DNA from: Cyclobacterium sp.
GTDB lineage: Bacteria; Bacteroidota; Bacteroidia; Cytophagales; Cyclobacteriaceae
Length of the DNA stretch: 56,638 bases
Assembly: GCF_014762705.1 (NCBI RefSeq)
Contig: NZ_JABURL010000110.1
Span: 1 to 56,638 of the forward strand
Direction of reading: 5' to 3'
The position numbers and the translations under genes are program-made. The notes beneath the pieces are model-generated. The model did no database searches. It was not told where the DNA came from and saw nothing but the letters and a program-made list of their open reading frames with translations. Of this stretch, positions 19,712 to 29,343 are shown one piece after another; the stretch's first letter is position 1, and each line of letters begins with the position of its first letter.

Positions 19712-20866
19712 ATGACCTACAAAATTATCATTACCGGCCTTGGGGCAGCGGGTTTGAGTATGCTCTACCATTGCATCAAAAGTCCTTTACATACTGCTGA
19801 TATTCTGGTCATAGACAAAGGTATGGACCAAAAAACAGAGAAATCCTGGTGTTATTGGTCGGATAAGCCTCTCGATATTCATCCGGCACAAAAAGAAGCA
19901 CCCACTTCCTGGAAAAGAATAAAAATTATTTCCGAACAGGGGACTTTAGAAAAACATCTTGGCCAGCTTAACTATTACATGGTTTCATCAACAGAATTTT
20001 ACCGGGAAATATGGGCTAAGGTCAAAGCCTACCCCAACATTACCTATATCCAGGATGAAATCACAGATATTACTTCCCATAACAACTTATCGACAGTTGA
20101 AACGGGCCATAATGGTTCATTTAAAGGGGAATTGATCTTTAATTCTTCCATTTTTTCTGGTTTAACATCCTCCCAGGCGCTACTGCACCAATCCTTCCTG
20201 GGTTGGGTAATTGAATCCAGGGAAGTAGCTTTTGACCCGGAGAGTGTAACCTTAATGGATTTCAGGATTCCAACAAAAAACAATTCTGACTTTGTATACA
20301 TTCTCCCCTTCGGAAAACGAAAAGCGCTGGTAGAATACACACAATTTACCAGGGAAAAGCAATTGAATAATGCTTTCCTCCGGGAGCATCTTCACAAATA
20401 CATAAGGGATACTTTGGGCATTGAACAGTACAATATTTTAAGAAAAGAGCAGGGGTTTATACCCATGACCACAAAAGGAATTTTGAGTAAAACCAGTCCT
20501 TCCATCATACATTCAGGCACCATTGGAGGTTGTACCAAACCTGCCACTGGTTACACTTTCCATAATATTCAATTGCATTGTAAAAACATTGTTGATGCAA
20601 TTGTCAAAAACTCAGCGGGAAACTTGAAATCTCATTTTCCCAGAAAAAAAAGATTTAGCTTCTACGACAATATCCTTTTGAATATCGCTTATAAATGGCC
20701 TGAAAAATTACCTGAAACTTTTTTTAATCTGTTCCAGGTAAATAAAGGTGAGGAGATATTGCGGTTTCTACATGAAAGTACCAATATCTGGCAAGAAATT
20801 GCCTTACTCAAAAGGGTGAAATTTGGTGTCTATTTAAAATCGCTGGGTAATTATGAAAAGTATTGA
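19712..20866 (+). CDS. crtY: Lycopene beta-cyclase
   Basis: A 384-residue flavoprotein that closes both ends of lycopene to give beta-carotene, the precursor of retinal. The N terminus has the dinucleotide-binding motif ITGLGAAGLSML, followed by DKGMDQKTEKSWCYW, which is typical of CrtY/CrtL cyclases. The later IGGCTKPATGYTFHNIQ is another family signature. It starts 8 nt after the rhodopsin terminator and overlaps blh by 14 bp, so the two are translationally coupled. The earlier carotenoid genes crtE, crtB and crtI are not in the window. Confidence 0.93.
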   Translation: MTYKIIITGLGAAGLSMLYHCIKSPLHTADILVIDKGMDQKTEKSWCYWSDKPLDIHPAQKEAPTSWKRIKIISEQGTLEKHLGQLNYYMVSSTEFYREIWAKVKAYPNITYIQDEITDITSHNNLSTVETGHNGSFKGELIFNSSIFSGLTSSQALLHQSFLGWVIESREVAFDPESVTLMDFRIPTKNNSDFVYILPFGKRKALVEYTQFTREKQLNNAFLREHLHKYIRDTLGIEQYNILRKEQGFIPMTTKGILSKTSPSIIHSGTIGGCTKPATGYTFHNIQLHCKNIVDAIVKNSAGNLKSHFPRKKRFSFYDNILLNIAYKWPEKLPETFFNLFQVNKGEEILRFLHESTNIWQEIALLKRVKFGVYLKSLGNYEKY

Positions 20867-21740
20867 AAATTATTCAAAAATCCTGGCCCTTATTTTGGCT
20901 GCCTTACTGTCCTTTATCCCTGGAGATTTTGATTTTTTTCACTATTTGTGGTTTGCCATTGTGATGGGATTGGTAGGAATACCCCATGGGGCAGTTGACC
21001 ACATTCTTTTTCAAAAAACTTCTGGCACAAAACCTCAACTATCTTTTATTTTAAAGTATTTGACTATTGCCCTGATATACTTGTTGACATGGATTTTCCT
21101 ACCCCAGTTCTCCTTATTCGTATTCCTTTTGATTTCAATGTACCATTTTGGCCAGGGACATTGGATTGGAAAGCCAAAAATCAACCTGGCAACTCCGTTC
21201 TATATAATTGTTGGCGGGTTTTACTTAAGTATCATTCTTTCAGGAGACATTGAAGCAACAAAGGTAATCCTGGCACCAATTCTGACCCTAAATGAAAATA
21301 CGGATTTCCCCTTATGGTTCATGCCAGTTTTGTTATGGGTGACAGCCTGGATCTTGGATAAGACAAGTAATAACTCAAACGGCCCTTTACTCTTCGAAAT
21401 GTTATGGCTTGGAATGTTTCTATACCAACTTCCACTGATCGTTTCCTTTACCACCTATTTTGGATTTTGGCATTCCCTTCCCAATCTTTTGAACATTTAT
21501 AAGAATATCCGAAAAGAAAATCCAAAGGCTGATTATTCGGTATTTATACCTTTTTCTTTCTTAAGCCTATTTGGAATTGGCATCATTTTATTGGTTTCCC
21601 ATATCTGGTTTACAACAGCGCAATTAACTTTGCTCTTTTTTGTATTGGTGAGCCTGATATCAGCACCTCACATATGGATTATGGAGAAATTTTTCCAAAG
21701 GCAAAAAATGCAGCGCACCATTAAGTCTCCTCAGATTTAA
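20853..21740 (+). CDS. blh: Beta-carotene 15,15'-dioxygenase, Brp/Blh family
   Basis: A 295-residue membrane protein with about seven to eight helices that cleaves beta-carotene into two retinals. The iron-binding histidine motifs are visible: GIPHGAVDHILF near residue 45, MYHFGQGHW near residue 95, and FGFWHSLPN near residue 205. It overlaps crtY by 14 bp, and its stop codon overlaps the stop of the convergent CoA-binding gene by 2 nt. Together with crtY it provides the retinal for the proteorhodopsin upstream. Confidence 0.93.
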   Translation: MKSIENYSKILALILAALLSFIPGDFDFFHYLWFAIVMGLVGIPHGAVDHILFQKTSGTKPQLSFILKYLTIALIYLLTWIFLPQFSLFVFLLISMYHFGQGHWIGKPKINLATPFYIIVGGFYLSIILSGDIEATKVILAPILTLNENTDFPLWFMPVLLWVTAWILDKTSNNSNGPLLFEMLWLGMFLYQLPLIVSFTTYFGFWHSLPNLLNIYKNIRKENPKADYSVFIPFSFLSLFGIGIILLVSHIWFTTAQLTLLFFVLVSLISAPHIWIMEKFFQRQKMQRTIKSPQI

Positions 21741-22111
21741 AACTGACTTGTCTGCAACATTACCAGATTGCAGGCCGCCAAAACCTCTACTCCTTTTGCT
21801 TTGGCCATGTCCATGAATTCTGCATTTTCAGTTCCCGGGTTAAAAATCATCCTTCTTGGTGACAGAGAAAGGATGTAGGAATACCATTCTGGTTGGTTTT
21901 TGGGCCCAATATAAAGTGTAATGGTATGCACATCGGGAATGAAGGGTTTCTCCCTGAGGTTCATGATTTCCTTCCCAAAAACTTCTCCGGTTTTGATCCC
22001 AACAGGAACAAAGGGCACCCCCTTATCCCTAAGCATTCTGGCAGCAGTATACGCATACCTTGAGGTATTGGGGCTGGCACCGATAATCACTGTCTTTTTA
22101 TCTTTTTTCAT
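21737..22111 (-). CDS. CoA-binding domain protein (YccU-like)
   Basis: A 124-residue Rossmann-type CoA-binding protein. The N terminus MKKDKKTVIIGASPNTSRYA carries the nucleotide-binding loop, and VFGKEIMNLREKPF and MIFNPGTENAEF follow as in the CoA_binding_2 family. I use the ATG at 22111 because the longer frame would overlap the upstream gene and adds a non-conserved leader. Its cellular role is not established. It follows the FAD dehydrogenase gene in the same direction and meets blh stop to stop. Confidence 0.85.
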   Translation of the reverse strand: MKKDKKTVIIGASPNTSRYAYTAARMLRDKGVPFVPVGIKTGEVFGKEIMNLREKPFIPDVHTITLYIGPKNQPEWYSYILSLSPRRMIFNPGTENAEFMDMAKAKGVEVLAACNLVMLQTSQF

Positions 22112-22145
22112 ATTTGTAAATTCAGCATGCATGATACAACAACCT

Positions 22146-23729
22146 TCAAGCCAATTTCCCTTTGTACCTGCCAATCAATTTTTCTACGCATCTTTCTCCA
22201 TCCATGGCCGCAGAAACGATTCCACCGGCATAACCAGCCCCTTCTCCACAGGGGTACAACCTGCTGATCTGAGGATGTTCAAAAGTTTCCTTATCACGGG
22301 GTATGCGCACAGGAGAAGAAGTCCTGCTTTCCACACCTATCAATTGCGCCTCGTTGGTATAATAACCTTTCATTTTTTGCCCCATCAAGGGGAAAGCCAT
22401 GGCCAGCCTTTTCCCAATAAATTCAGGGAGAATTTCATGCATGTCTACACTTTTAATCCCCGGTTGATAAGAAGTTTTTAAAAGTTGACTGCTTGAGTTA
22501 TGGCGGACAAAATCAACCATACGCTGTGCCGGGGCTGTTTGGGTTTCTCCTCCTGCCCGGCAGGCAGCCTGCTCTATTTCTTGTTGAAAATACATGGCGG
22601 CCAATGGACCATATTGTCTATAAGCCTTAAGGTCTTCCAATTCCACCGCTACCACAATCCCGGAATTTGCAAATTTGCCGTCTCTCCTGCTAGGGCTCAT
22701 TCCATTCACCACAATCTCCCCCGGTGAAGTGGCTGACGGAACAATAAACCCACCCGGGCACATACAAAATGAAAAAACACCACGCTTTTTTCCGTCCAAA
22801 ACTGTTTGCTGAACCAGGCTGTATGCCGCAGGTGGCAAATATTCTCCCCTTTCCACCGGACAATGGTACTGTATGCGGTCAATGAGGTTTTGGTCGTGTT
22901 CAATGCGCACACCCAGTGCAAAGGGTTTGGCGGCTATGAGCACTTGCCTGCGATCCAGAAGACGGTAAATGTCTCTGGCGGAATGCCCTGTGGCCAATAT
23001 CACCCCCATCCCCATCAACTGCTCGCCTTCCTGAGTAGTGACACCCCTGATGCTCCCATTTTCCAAAATAAAGTCTGTCACTTTGGTATTGAAATGGATT
23101 TCTCCTCCATTCTCAAGAATGCGCTTGCGCAGGTTTTCTACCAGCAGGGGTAATTTATTGGTACCTATATGGGGATGGGCATCTACTAAAATCTCTTCTT
23201 TTGCACCATGGGCTACCAATATCTCCATGATTCTGCGGATATCCCCTCTTTTTTTTGAACGGGTATATAGTTTACCATCAGAATAGGTGCCGGCACCACC
23301 TTCTCCAAAGCAATAATTGGAATCCGGATCCACGACATGCTGTTTGTTTAAAGCTGCCAAATCCCTTCTTCTGGACCTTACATCCTTACCCCTTTCAAGG
23401 ATAATGGGTTTAACCCCCAATTCTATCGCCCTAAGTGCTGCAAACATACCTGCCGGACCTGCGCCCACTATAAGCAGCTGATCCTTATCTCTGACATTGG
23501 GATAGTCCCTTTCTGATGAAATCAGAGGTGGCGGATTAGCAGCAGCGTACACCTCTACAGTCACATTTACCCTGACTTTCCTTCCCCGCGCATCTATGGA
23601 CCTGCGAATGGGTCTGATAATCAACCCCCCACTATCTGATAAACCCGACTGTTTCGTGACTACCTGGTTAAATAATGTTTCGTTATATGCCTCCTCCGGA
23701 GAAATAACCAGATCCAGTACTTTTTTCAT
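22146..23729 (-). CDS. FAD-dependent dehydrogenase, COG2509 type
   Basis: A 527-residue flavoprotein. An N-terminal extension of about 100 residues with SIDARGRKVRVNVTVEVY precedes the FAD-binding motif IVGAGPAGMFAALRAIELG. Further family signatures are YSDGKLYTRSKKRG, FCMCPGGFIVPSATSPGE and the C-terminal PCGEGAGYAGGIVSAAMDG. These uncharacterised dehydrogenases are widespread in bacteria and cytoplasmic; the substrate is unknown. It lies 3 bp downstream of the tryptophan dioxygenase gene, so the two and probably the CoA-binding gene form an operon. Confidence 0.87.
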   Translation of the reverse strand: MKKVLDLVISPEEAYNETLFNQVVTKQSGLSDSGGLIIRPIRRSIDARGRKVRVNVTVEVYAAANPPPLISSERDYPNVRDKDQLLIVGAGPAGMFAALRAIELGVKPIILERGKDVRSRRRDLAALNKQHVVDPDSNYCFGEGGAGTYSDGKLYTRSKKRGDIRRIMEILVAHGAKEEILVDAHPHIGTNKLPLLVENLRKRILENGGEIHFNTKVTDFILENGSIRGVTTQEGEQLMGMGVILATGHSARDIYRLLDRRQVLIAAKPFALGVRIEHDQNLIDRIQYHCPVERGEYLPPAAYSLVQQTVLDGKKRGVFSFCMCPGGFIVPSATSPGEIVVNGMSPSRRDGKFANSGIVVAVELEDLKAYRQYGPLAAMYFQQEIEQAACRAGGETQTAPAQRMVDFVRHNSSSQLLKTSYQPGIKSVDMHEILPEFIGKRLAMAFPLMGQKMKGYYTNEAQLIGVESRTSSPVRIPRDKETFEHPQISRLYPCGEGAGYAGGIVSAAMDGERCVEKLIGRYKGKLA

Positions 23730-23732
23730 TGC

Positions 23733-24695
23733 TTATTTCACTCCCCCCAGCAGTTCTTTTTCCACCCAGTTTTTACCCCAATTATTGACTTCTTCTTCCG
23801 ACCAGAGATCCGGATAAAAAATAACTTTTTGAAACCGGGGAGGAAGAAATTTTTGCCAATTGGTTCCGCCGGTGGCTGCGATATCCATAGGGTCTTTCTG
23901 AAGGTATTTCACAGCAGATTTGTAATGCGCCAGGGGCCAGTAGACATTTGCCTTTTCATCCAATTCCCTCATCAAATCCGTCAGTTCCTCATCTTTATCG
24001 GGCAGATACAAATATTTTTTCCACAGGTTGTTCTTCCTGAACTTGGCAATGAGTTCTTTCAGGGAGCCGCCATATTTTTGCTCAAAGGATTTAAGCGTCA
24101 GGGTTTTTTCTCCTGTCGCCAGCTCTTTGGCCCCATACTGCCAGTAAAGGATATCAAAAAGACTGTCGATACTCGTCAGATTGATATCTTTGTAATCTTC
24201 TCGCTCTGCGAGGTAAACCAGATTTTGAATATCCGTACACATGATTTCAATCATCCGGTATTGGGCACTTTGAAATCCACTCGCCGGAAGCAGAGACATG
24301 CGGAACTTCATAAACTGCTCACGTTCCATTCCTTTCCACATGACAGCAAAAGAAGATATCAGCAGATCAAAATACATGATCACCCGCTTGAGTCTGTTTT
24401 TAAAAAAATCTATCTCAATATCCTTTACCTCCGCTATTTGTTCCAGTTCCCAAAGTATCAGATTGAAATACAACTCTGTGATCTGATGGTAAATGATAAA
24501 TATTTTTTCATCCTTAAAGGAGGTTTTGGGCTGCTGCAAAGTCAATAAAGTATCCAAATTGATATAATCCCAATAATTTAGATAATCAGCATGAAGCAAT
24601 CCTTCCAAATAGGATGAAAGGTCCTGTCCGGAAGACCTGAACTTTTCTTCCAACTGCCTGATTTTATCAACGATTTCTTTCTTGGGATGATCCAT
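23733..24695 (-). CDS. kynA: Tryptophan 2,3-dioxygenase family protein
   Basis: A 320-residue all-helical haem protein expected to oxidise L-tryptophan to N-formylkynurenine. Key stretches are LHADYLNYWDYINLDTLL, IYHQITELYFNLILWEL containing the distal histidine at about residue 70, GFQSAQYRMIE, and HYKSAVKYLQK with the candidate proximal histidine, followed by ATGGTNW. It is slightly longer than well-studied bacterial TDO and diverges at the C terminus, so activity on tryptophan is likely but not proven. No kynurenine formamidase or kynureninase gene is adjacent, though trpS lies about 1.3 kb upstream. Confidence 0.85.
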   Translation of the reverse strand: MDHPKKEIVDKIRQLEEKFRSSGQDLSSYLEGLLHADYLNYWDYINLDTLLTLQQPKTSFKDEKIFIIYHQITELYFNLILWELEQIAEVKDIEIDFFKNRLKRVIMYFDLLISSFAVMWKGMEREQFMKFRMSLLPASGFQSAQYRMIEIMCTDIQNLVYLAEREDYKDINLTSIDSLFDILYWQYGAKELATGEKTLTLKSFEQKYGGSLKELIAKFRKNNLWKKYLYLPDKDEELTDLMRELDEKANVYWPLAHYKSAVKYLQKDPMDIAATGGTNWQKFLPPRFQKVIFYPDLWSEEEVNNWGKNWVEKELLGGVK

Positions 24696-24871
24696 GCAAC
24701 TCTACTATAATATTCTCTTTTTTTGGCTGAAAAGACAGAGCCTGTTTTCTAAAGTAAACCAAAATTCCGTTTTAAATGCCAAAATAACAAGCTTGTCTGA
24801 TATATTAAGGACTTATCTGCCATTATATTAGAAAGGCTGCATTGACCAATCCGGAATTTTCAAAAACCCGT

Positions 24872-25969
24872 TTAATCTATTCTGCTTTTGATGATCACCG
24901 TTTGGGTTGGGTTAATGGGGTCGTTGCTGAAGAAAGTTAAGGTTTTATGGTCAATTCCCCTTCTCCCTTTCGGGTCAAAAGTAAAAACAATGTCTACACT
25001 TTGGCCGGAATTGAGGTCATGTGTGGGGAGTTCAAAAGACAGACAGGAGCAATTGGATACCACTTTTCTCAGGTTTAAGGGTTGAGGTCCGGTATTTTCC
25101 AGGGTCAGGGTTCCGGAGACTGGTTTATTGGAACTGATTCTTCCCAAATCGACTTCCTGTTCACTGATTTCGAGTTTTGGAACACTGTCAAGTTGATTTA
25201 TTGGAGTTGGGTCAAAGAATTCATGAATAACAGCGATTAAATTTAAGGACAATTCCATTTTTTCAGAAGAAATAAAGGATAATTCCAGCTCCTCTTCCAC
25301 GAAACCAAAATCATTCTTTATAGCTGGATCGTAGGTAATTTCCAAAACCCCCCGGCTTTCCGGCTGTACCACAGACGGGACCATTTGAACTTGTATGTAA
25401 TCTGGAATATTGGTTTGTACCTGATTCAACTGAATAGGGGTATCTTTGAAATTGTAAAAATCAAGCGGTTTGATTTTAGCTTGATTGGTAAAAAGCGTAC
25501 CCAGATTATTGGTTTCAAATACAAAACCCAATCCATTCTTTTTTACTTGATAATGCGATTGCGGATTTTTGGGATAAGGCACATTTACACCTTCCAGGAA
25601 AAGTGAATCCCCATCCGGGTCAAGGTTTGTTTTGACCAGAATCATTTTGGAAAAAGTACCACCCCTGGATTGATGGTCATAGGTTACCTTTACCTGCCCA
25701 ACTTTTCCGATACCGATAGTGTCCCTTGAAAAATCAGCCACGGTACAGCCACAATCTGTTTGAACATCTTCAATCAGAACATTTGTGTCTGTATTATTGA
25801 CAAAATAAAAATCAGCCGTTGCTGTTCCCTTCTCTTCCAGAACGGCACCGATATTTAATTGTTTTTTTTCCCAGACCAGGCCAGAACCTTCAACATCCTG
25901 ACTCTTAACGTCCGGCGAACAGGAAAACAATAAACTTCCAAGCCCAAATAAAAATACTATCCTCTTCAT
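24872..25969 (-). CDS. DUF1573 lipoprotein with two Ig-like domains
   Basis: A 365-residue protein exported as a lipoprotein: the signal peptide ends in LLFSC, with the lipid-accepting cysteine at about residue 17. Two DUF1573 immunoglobulin-like domains are seen, one at about 30-120 with DCGCTVADFS and one at about 265-360 with SNCSCLSFELP. Both carry the paired cysteine motif usual in the family and end with extended strands. The function is unknown; such proteins are abundant in Bacteroidota. Single reverse-strand gene, divergent from trpS with 69 bp between them. Confidence 0.87.
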   Translation of the reverse strand: MKRIVFLFGLGSLLFSCSPDVKSQDVEGSGLVWEKKQLNIGAVLEEKGTATADFYFVNNTDTNVLIEDVQTDCGCTVADFSRDTIGIGKVGQVKVTYDHQSRGGTFSKMILVKTNLDPDGDSLFLEGVNVPYPKNPQSHYQVKKNGLGFVFETNNLGTLFTNQAKIKPLDFYNFKDTPIQLNQVQTNIPDYIQVQMVPSVVQPESRGVLEITYDPAIKNDFGFVEEELELSFISSEKMELSLNLIAVIHEFFDPTPINQLDSVPKLEISEQEVDLGRISSNKPVSGTLTLENTGPQPLNLRKVVSNCSCLSFELPTHDLNSGQSVDIVFTFDPKGRRGIDHKTLTFFSNDPINPTQTVIIKSRID

Positions 25970-26038
25970 ACCAGCAAATAACGTTAAAATTGCCGCAAAT
26001 TATTCTTTAATTGGTTAATTTGCAACAAAATCATAGCA

Positions 26039-27013
26039 ATGGCAAGAGTACTTACAGGAATTCAAAGTTCAGGAAAACCTCATTTGGGGAATATTTTAGG
26101 GGCCATACAACCGGCCATTGACCTTACTTTGAGGGATAACAATGAATCATTTATTTTTATTGCAGATTTACATTCGCTGACCACCATCAAGGATGCGCAG
26201 CAAAGGGTGGAAAACGTCAATGCTGTCGCTGCGGCCTGGTTGGCATTTGGTCTGGACATCGAAAAGACCGTTTTTTACAGGCAATCCAGAATTCCAGAGG
26301 TGACCGAACTCACCTGGTACCTGAGTTGCTTTACGCCTTTTCCCATGTTGGCCAATGCCCATAGCTTTAAAGATAAATCCGACCGGCTCTCCGATGTCAA
26401 TGCAGGTCTTTTCACTTATCCGGTATTGATGGCTGCCGATATATTGCTATATGAAGCAGACCTGGTACCGGTAGGCAAAGATCAGTTGCAACATCTGGAA
26501 ATCTCCAGAGATATAGCCAGTGGCTTTAACCACCGTCTCGGTGTAGAGTTACTGACCATACCTGAAGCCAGAATCAGTGAAAATGTCATGATCATCCCTG
26601 GCACGGACGGCCAAAAGATGAGTAAATCCTATAATAACTATATAGATATCTTTTTGCCTGAGAAACAATTGAAAAAAAATATCAATACCATCATTACTGA
26701 CAGTACACCTTTGGAGGAACCTAAGGATCCTGATAGTTGTACTGTGTTTAAATTGTTTCAACTGATGGCTGAGCCCTCCCAAACGGAAGTGCTTAGAAAT
26801 AAATACCGGGGCGGAAACTTCGGTTATGGCCATGCAAAAAAAGAACTTCTGGGCTTGATCCTGGATAAATTCCAAAAAGAAAGGGAGGCTTATGATCATT
26901 TCATGAAGCACCAGGAGGAATTGGACGCAAAGTTAGAGGCGGGAGAAAAAAAGGCCCGTGCTACTGCCATTGATTTATTGGATAAAATCAGGAAACATCT
27001 TGGATTCAAATGA
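26039..27013 (+). CDS. trpS: Tryptophanyl-tRNA synthetase
   Basis: A 324-residue class I aminoacyl-tRNA synthetase that charges tRNA-Trp. It shows the HIGH-type motif as SSGKPHLGNILGA, the tryptophan-pocket region PVLMAADILLYEADLVPVGKDQ, and KMSKSYNNYIDIF. Length and order match bacterial TrpRS. It is preceded by a short A-rich leader and is divergent from the DUF1573 gene. A weak inverted repeat with AAGTTT arms just after the stop may end transcription. Confidence 0.96.
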   Translation: MARVLTGIQSSGKPHLGNILGAIQPAIDLTLRDNNESFIFIADLHSLTTIKDAQQRVENVNAVAAAWLAFGLDIEKTVFYRQSRIPEVTELTWYLSCFTPFPMLANAHSFKDKSDRLSDVNAGLFTYPVLMAADILLYEADLVPVGKDQLQHLEISRDIASGFNHRLGVELLTIPEARISENVMIIPGTDGQKMSKSYNNYIDIFLPEKQLKKNINTIITDSTPLEEPKDPDSCTVFKLFQLMAEPSQTEVLRNKYRGGNFGYGHAKKELLGLILDKFQKEREAYDHFMKHQEELDAKLEAGEKKARATAIDLLDKIRKHLGFK

Positions 27014-27064
27014 TCACTTGCTGGCATTTTATGGCCAATAAGTTTGGTTACGAAACTTATACCT

Positions 27065-28651
27065 TTAATCTGTTTTAAAAAGCGCTCTGATTACTTCCAG
27101 ATAATCAAAGCCATGACCCTCAGTCGGTTCTATATGATTGCCCTCCAGGTATTCATTCCAGCAACAAACCATCAAAGTATTGCCATTTGATTGCTTATTT
27201 TCGACCAACACCTCTTTGGCGGCGGTAAGTTTTGCTTTAAATGATGATTTGTCGGACACGACCCTGTCTTTTAAAGGCTCACTAGGAAATCCGCTCTTCT
27301 GGGGCCAGGTACCTCCTGCCGGTCTCCTATCCCATCCCATTGCCACAGGTATCTGATAATCAAAATCAGCGTCTTTTTTAAAAAATGCCGACCATTTATC
27401 CCAATGACCCTGATAGGTTTTCCGCATATCAGAATAGCTCTTATTGTTTTGCTCATAAAAATCATGGTAGATGTAAGCTGTCATGCCCTCAAAGCCTAAA
27501 CCTTTTAACCGGGGGACATAATCCTGAAAAAGCATGCGATTGGTATATTTTCCTCCCTGCCAGGGTTGCTTTGCATCAAGTGGCTTCCAGGTGGTGGGTA
27601 GTGCATAGGGTTTTAACGAAGCCGTCATTGCTCCTGAGGTCACTGCAATAAATTTTATCCCCGGGAGCCCCGCCTCTCTGGCCAAATCCTGAGATCTTTC
27701 CAATAAGTCGTCCAATCCTATTCCGTAATAACTTGCCCTTGCTTCGGTATCGTGGGGAAAATACATATAGACCACTGGCCTACCGGAATCATCTTTTAAA
27801 TAGTCCTTCCTTTGGAAATATTTATCTATCCACAACCGGGTGATTTTATCATGAACTTTTAAGTACAATTGTTTGTCCGGAGTCTCTTCCGGATAATTGG
27901 TGCGGGCATTTATATTTTGCGGGGAAGCCATACGGAGCCATTGTATCCAACGGTCATCACTGTCATCGCACCAGTTCAAGGCAAATTTGAGCTGTTTGCT
28001 TACAGGCCTTTTGGCGTTTTCCTGTAATAATACCTCTAATTGATCATTCCATTCCTCCAAACCCGGAACCTGTACCCGACCGTCTCTTTTGGTATCAATT
28101 GGCCAATTTTCAGGGTAATACAATTGTGCTTGAGGAGCAAAATTTTTATGGTAATAATAATGTCTGCCAAAAAACCAATTGTAGGCAATAAAATCAATCC
28201 CATACTCATGCATGTAGTCCAATTGTTTTCGGGCTACCTCCGGATCATCCCTTTTATAAAAGCCTTTCAACTCTTTTACCGGTTTCTTTTCCAAAAAAGG
28301 TCCTTCGTAGGGATAACTGGCATTATAAATCCTTCCATTGGGTCCCCAGGATCTTTTATCTGTTAAAAAACTACAATTCTCCCTGCCCTGCAAACATGGC
28401 CAAAAACTATCAATGTCTTGTTTATCATTTCCGGAAACATTCCAGGATGGCATAAAAAACACACCTACCTCTATATCTGGTACATTTTCCCTACCGGAAT
28501 TCCCATTGACTGCTACATTTTTTGAATTAGATTTATTTTGAGGTTCAACCGTTGAATTCTTTGTATCCTGTTTGTTGACGAAAGCCGAACATCCGGATAT
28601 CATCCCATTTATGACCAGCAAAGAAATAAAACCAATACTATTTGTTGTCAT
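27065..28651 (-). CDS. GH99/GH71-like glycoside hydrolase lipoprotein
   Basis: A 528-residue protein exported as a lipoprotein (signal peptide ending GMISGC, cysteine at residue 21) with a linker rich in Asn and Ser. The body is a TIM barrel of the endo-mannosidase or WbsX-like type, with VGVFFMPSWN at the start, YMHEYGIDFIAYNWFFGRHY, and the C-terminal MVCCWNEYLEGNHIEPTE, in which W-N-E-(W/Y) is characteristic. It is predicted to act at the cell surface or in the periplasm on a glycan. No other polysaccharide-use genes are adjacent, so it is an orphan. Confidence 0.75.
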   Translation of the reverse strand: MTTNSIGFISLLVINGMISGCSAFVNKQDTKNSTVEPQNKSNSKNVAVNGNSGRENVPDIEVGVFFMPSWNVSGNDKQDIDSFWPCLQGRENCSFLTDKRSWGPNGRIYNASYPYEGPFLEKKPVKELKGFYKRDDPEVARKQLDYMHEYGIDFIAYNWFFGRHYYYHKNFAPQAQLYYPENWPIDTKRDGRVQVPGLEEWNDQLEVLLQENAKRPVSKQLKFALNWCDDSDDRWIQWLRMASPQNINARTNYPEETPDKQLYLKVHDKITRLWIDKYFQRKDYLKDDSGRPVVYMYFPHDTEARASYYGIGLDDLLERSQDLAREAGLPGIKFIAVTSGAMTASLKPYALPTTWKPLDAKQPWQGGKYTNRMLFQDYVPRLKGLGFEGMTAYIYHDFYEQNNKSYSDMRKTYQGHWDKWSAFFKKDADFDYQIPVAMGWDRRPAGGTWPQKSGFPSEPLKDRVVSDKSSFKAKLTAAKEVLVENKQSNGNTLMVCCWNEYLEGNHIEPTEGHGFDYLEVIRALFKTD

Positions 28652-28723
28652 TCAAACTTCAAATGAGACTTTGCTTATAAAAACTCAGGATTTCTGCTAC
28701 TGCCTCCTATTTCCACTGGTATC

Positions 28724-29146
28724 TTATCTCGAGCGCCACAGATCTTTAAGTGGCCTTCCATTGATGACCATCACAAATCTGACTGGATTAGGCACCAGGG
28801 CGATACGCACATCCTGACCATCAAACTGTTCTGACTCGACAGGCACACCTTCCATCCCCTGAACATCATATGTTACCACTCCTCTGGCATCAGGCTGCAT
28901 GGGAATGTACTTGTTGGCCAGATAGGCTGAAGGCAATAAAACCTCATTATCTGAAGACAAGGTGGCATAAATTTCCTCCAACTTCCCCTCAAGTTCATGG
29001 CCATACTTTTCATTTAGTGTGTCTTCCAGATCGTGAAGTTGTTCCTCAATTTCATCATAATCAGGATCCGCATAGGTAATCTCACTCAATCTTATGCGCA
29101 ACTCTACGATTTGGGAAAGTTCCTCATCTAATTTATCGAAATCCAT
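28724..29146 (-). CDS. Conserved hypothetical protein
   Basis: A 140-residue soluble acidic protein that I do not recognise. Residues 1-65 are predicted to be helical, with heptad-like leucine spacing (ELSQIVELRIRLSEI), and the second half holds strands with IPMQPDARGVVTYDV and a basic end, LKDLWRSR. No signal peptide or membrane helix. It lies 72 bp upstream of the GH99-like gene in the same direction, so they could be co-transcribed. Codon use and composition match the neighbours. Confidence 0.75.
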   Translation of the reverse strand: MDFDKLDEELSQIVELRIRLSEITYADPDYDEIEEQLHDLEDTLNEKYGHELEGKLEEIYATLSSDNEVLLPSAYLANKYIPMQPDARGVVTYDVQGMEGVPVESEQFDGQDVRIALVPNPVRFVMVINGRPLKDLWRSR

Positions 29147-29343
29147 AAAAACTGTCTGCTATTTTCAATTAAAATATGAAGGTAGATAATCTCAAAACAT
29201 ATTCCAACCCCCATTTTAAAAATTGAAGTCCGGGACAGATAAAACAAGGAACGGTCAAAAATCTGACATGCCGTAAAGGGTAAATCCATATAATTGCTTA
29301 TATTTTGGCTCTAAACCTAAAAACAAAAAAACTTTTTTTACAC

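Noticed and set aside
24298-24548. Forward ORFs across the tryptophan dioxygenase gene
   Set aside because: Antisense shadows of a gene with clear family motifs.
23733-27013. Kynurenine pathway operon
   Set aside because: Only the dioxygenase is present; neighbours are a FAD dehydrogenase, a lipoprotein and trpS on other strands, with no formamidase or kynureninase.
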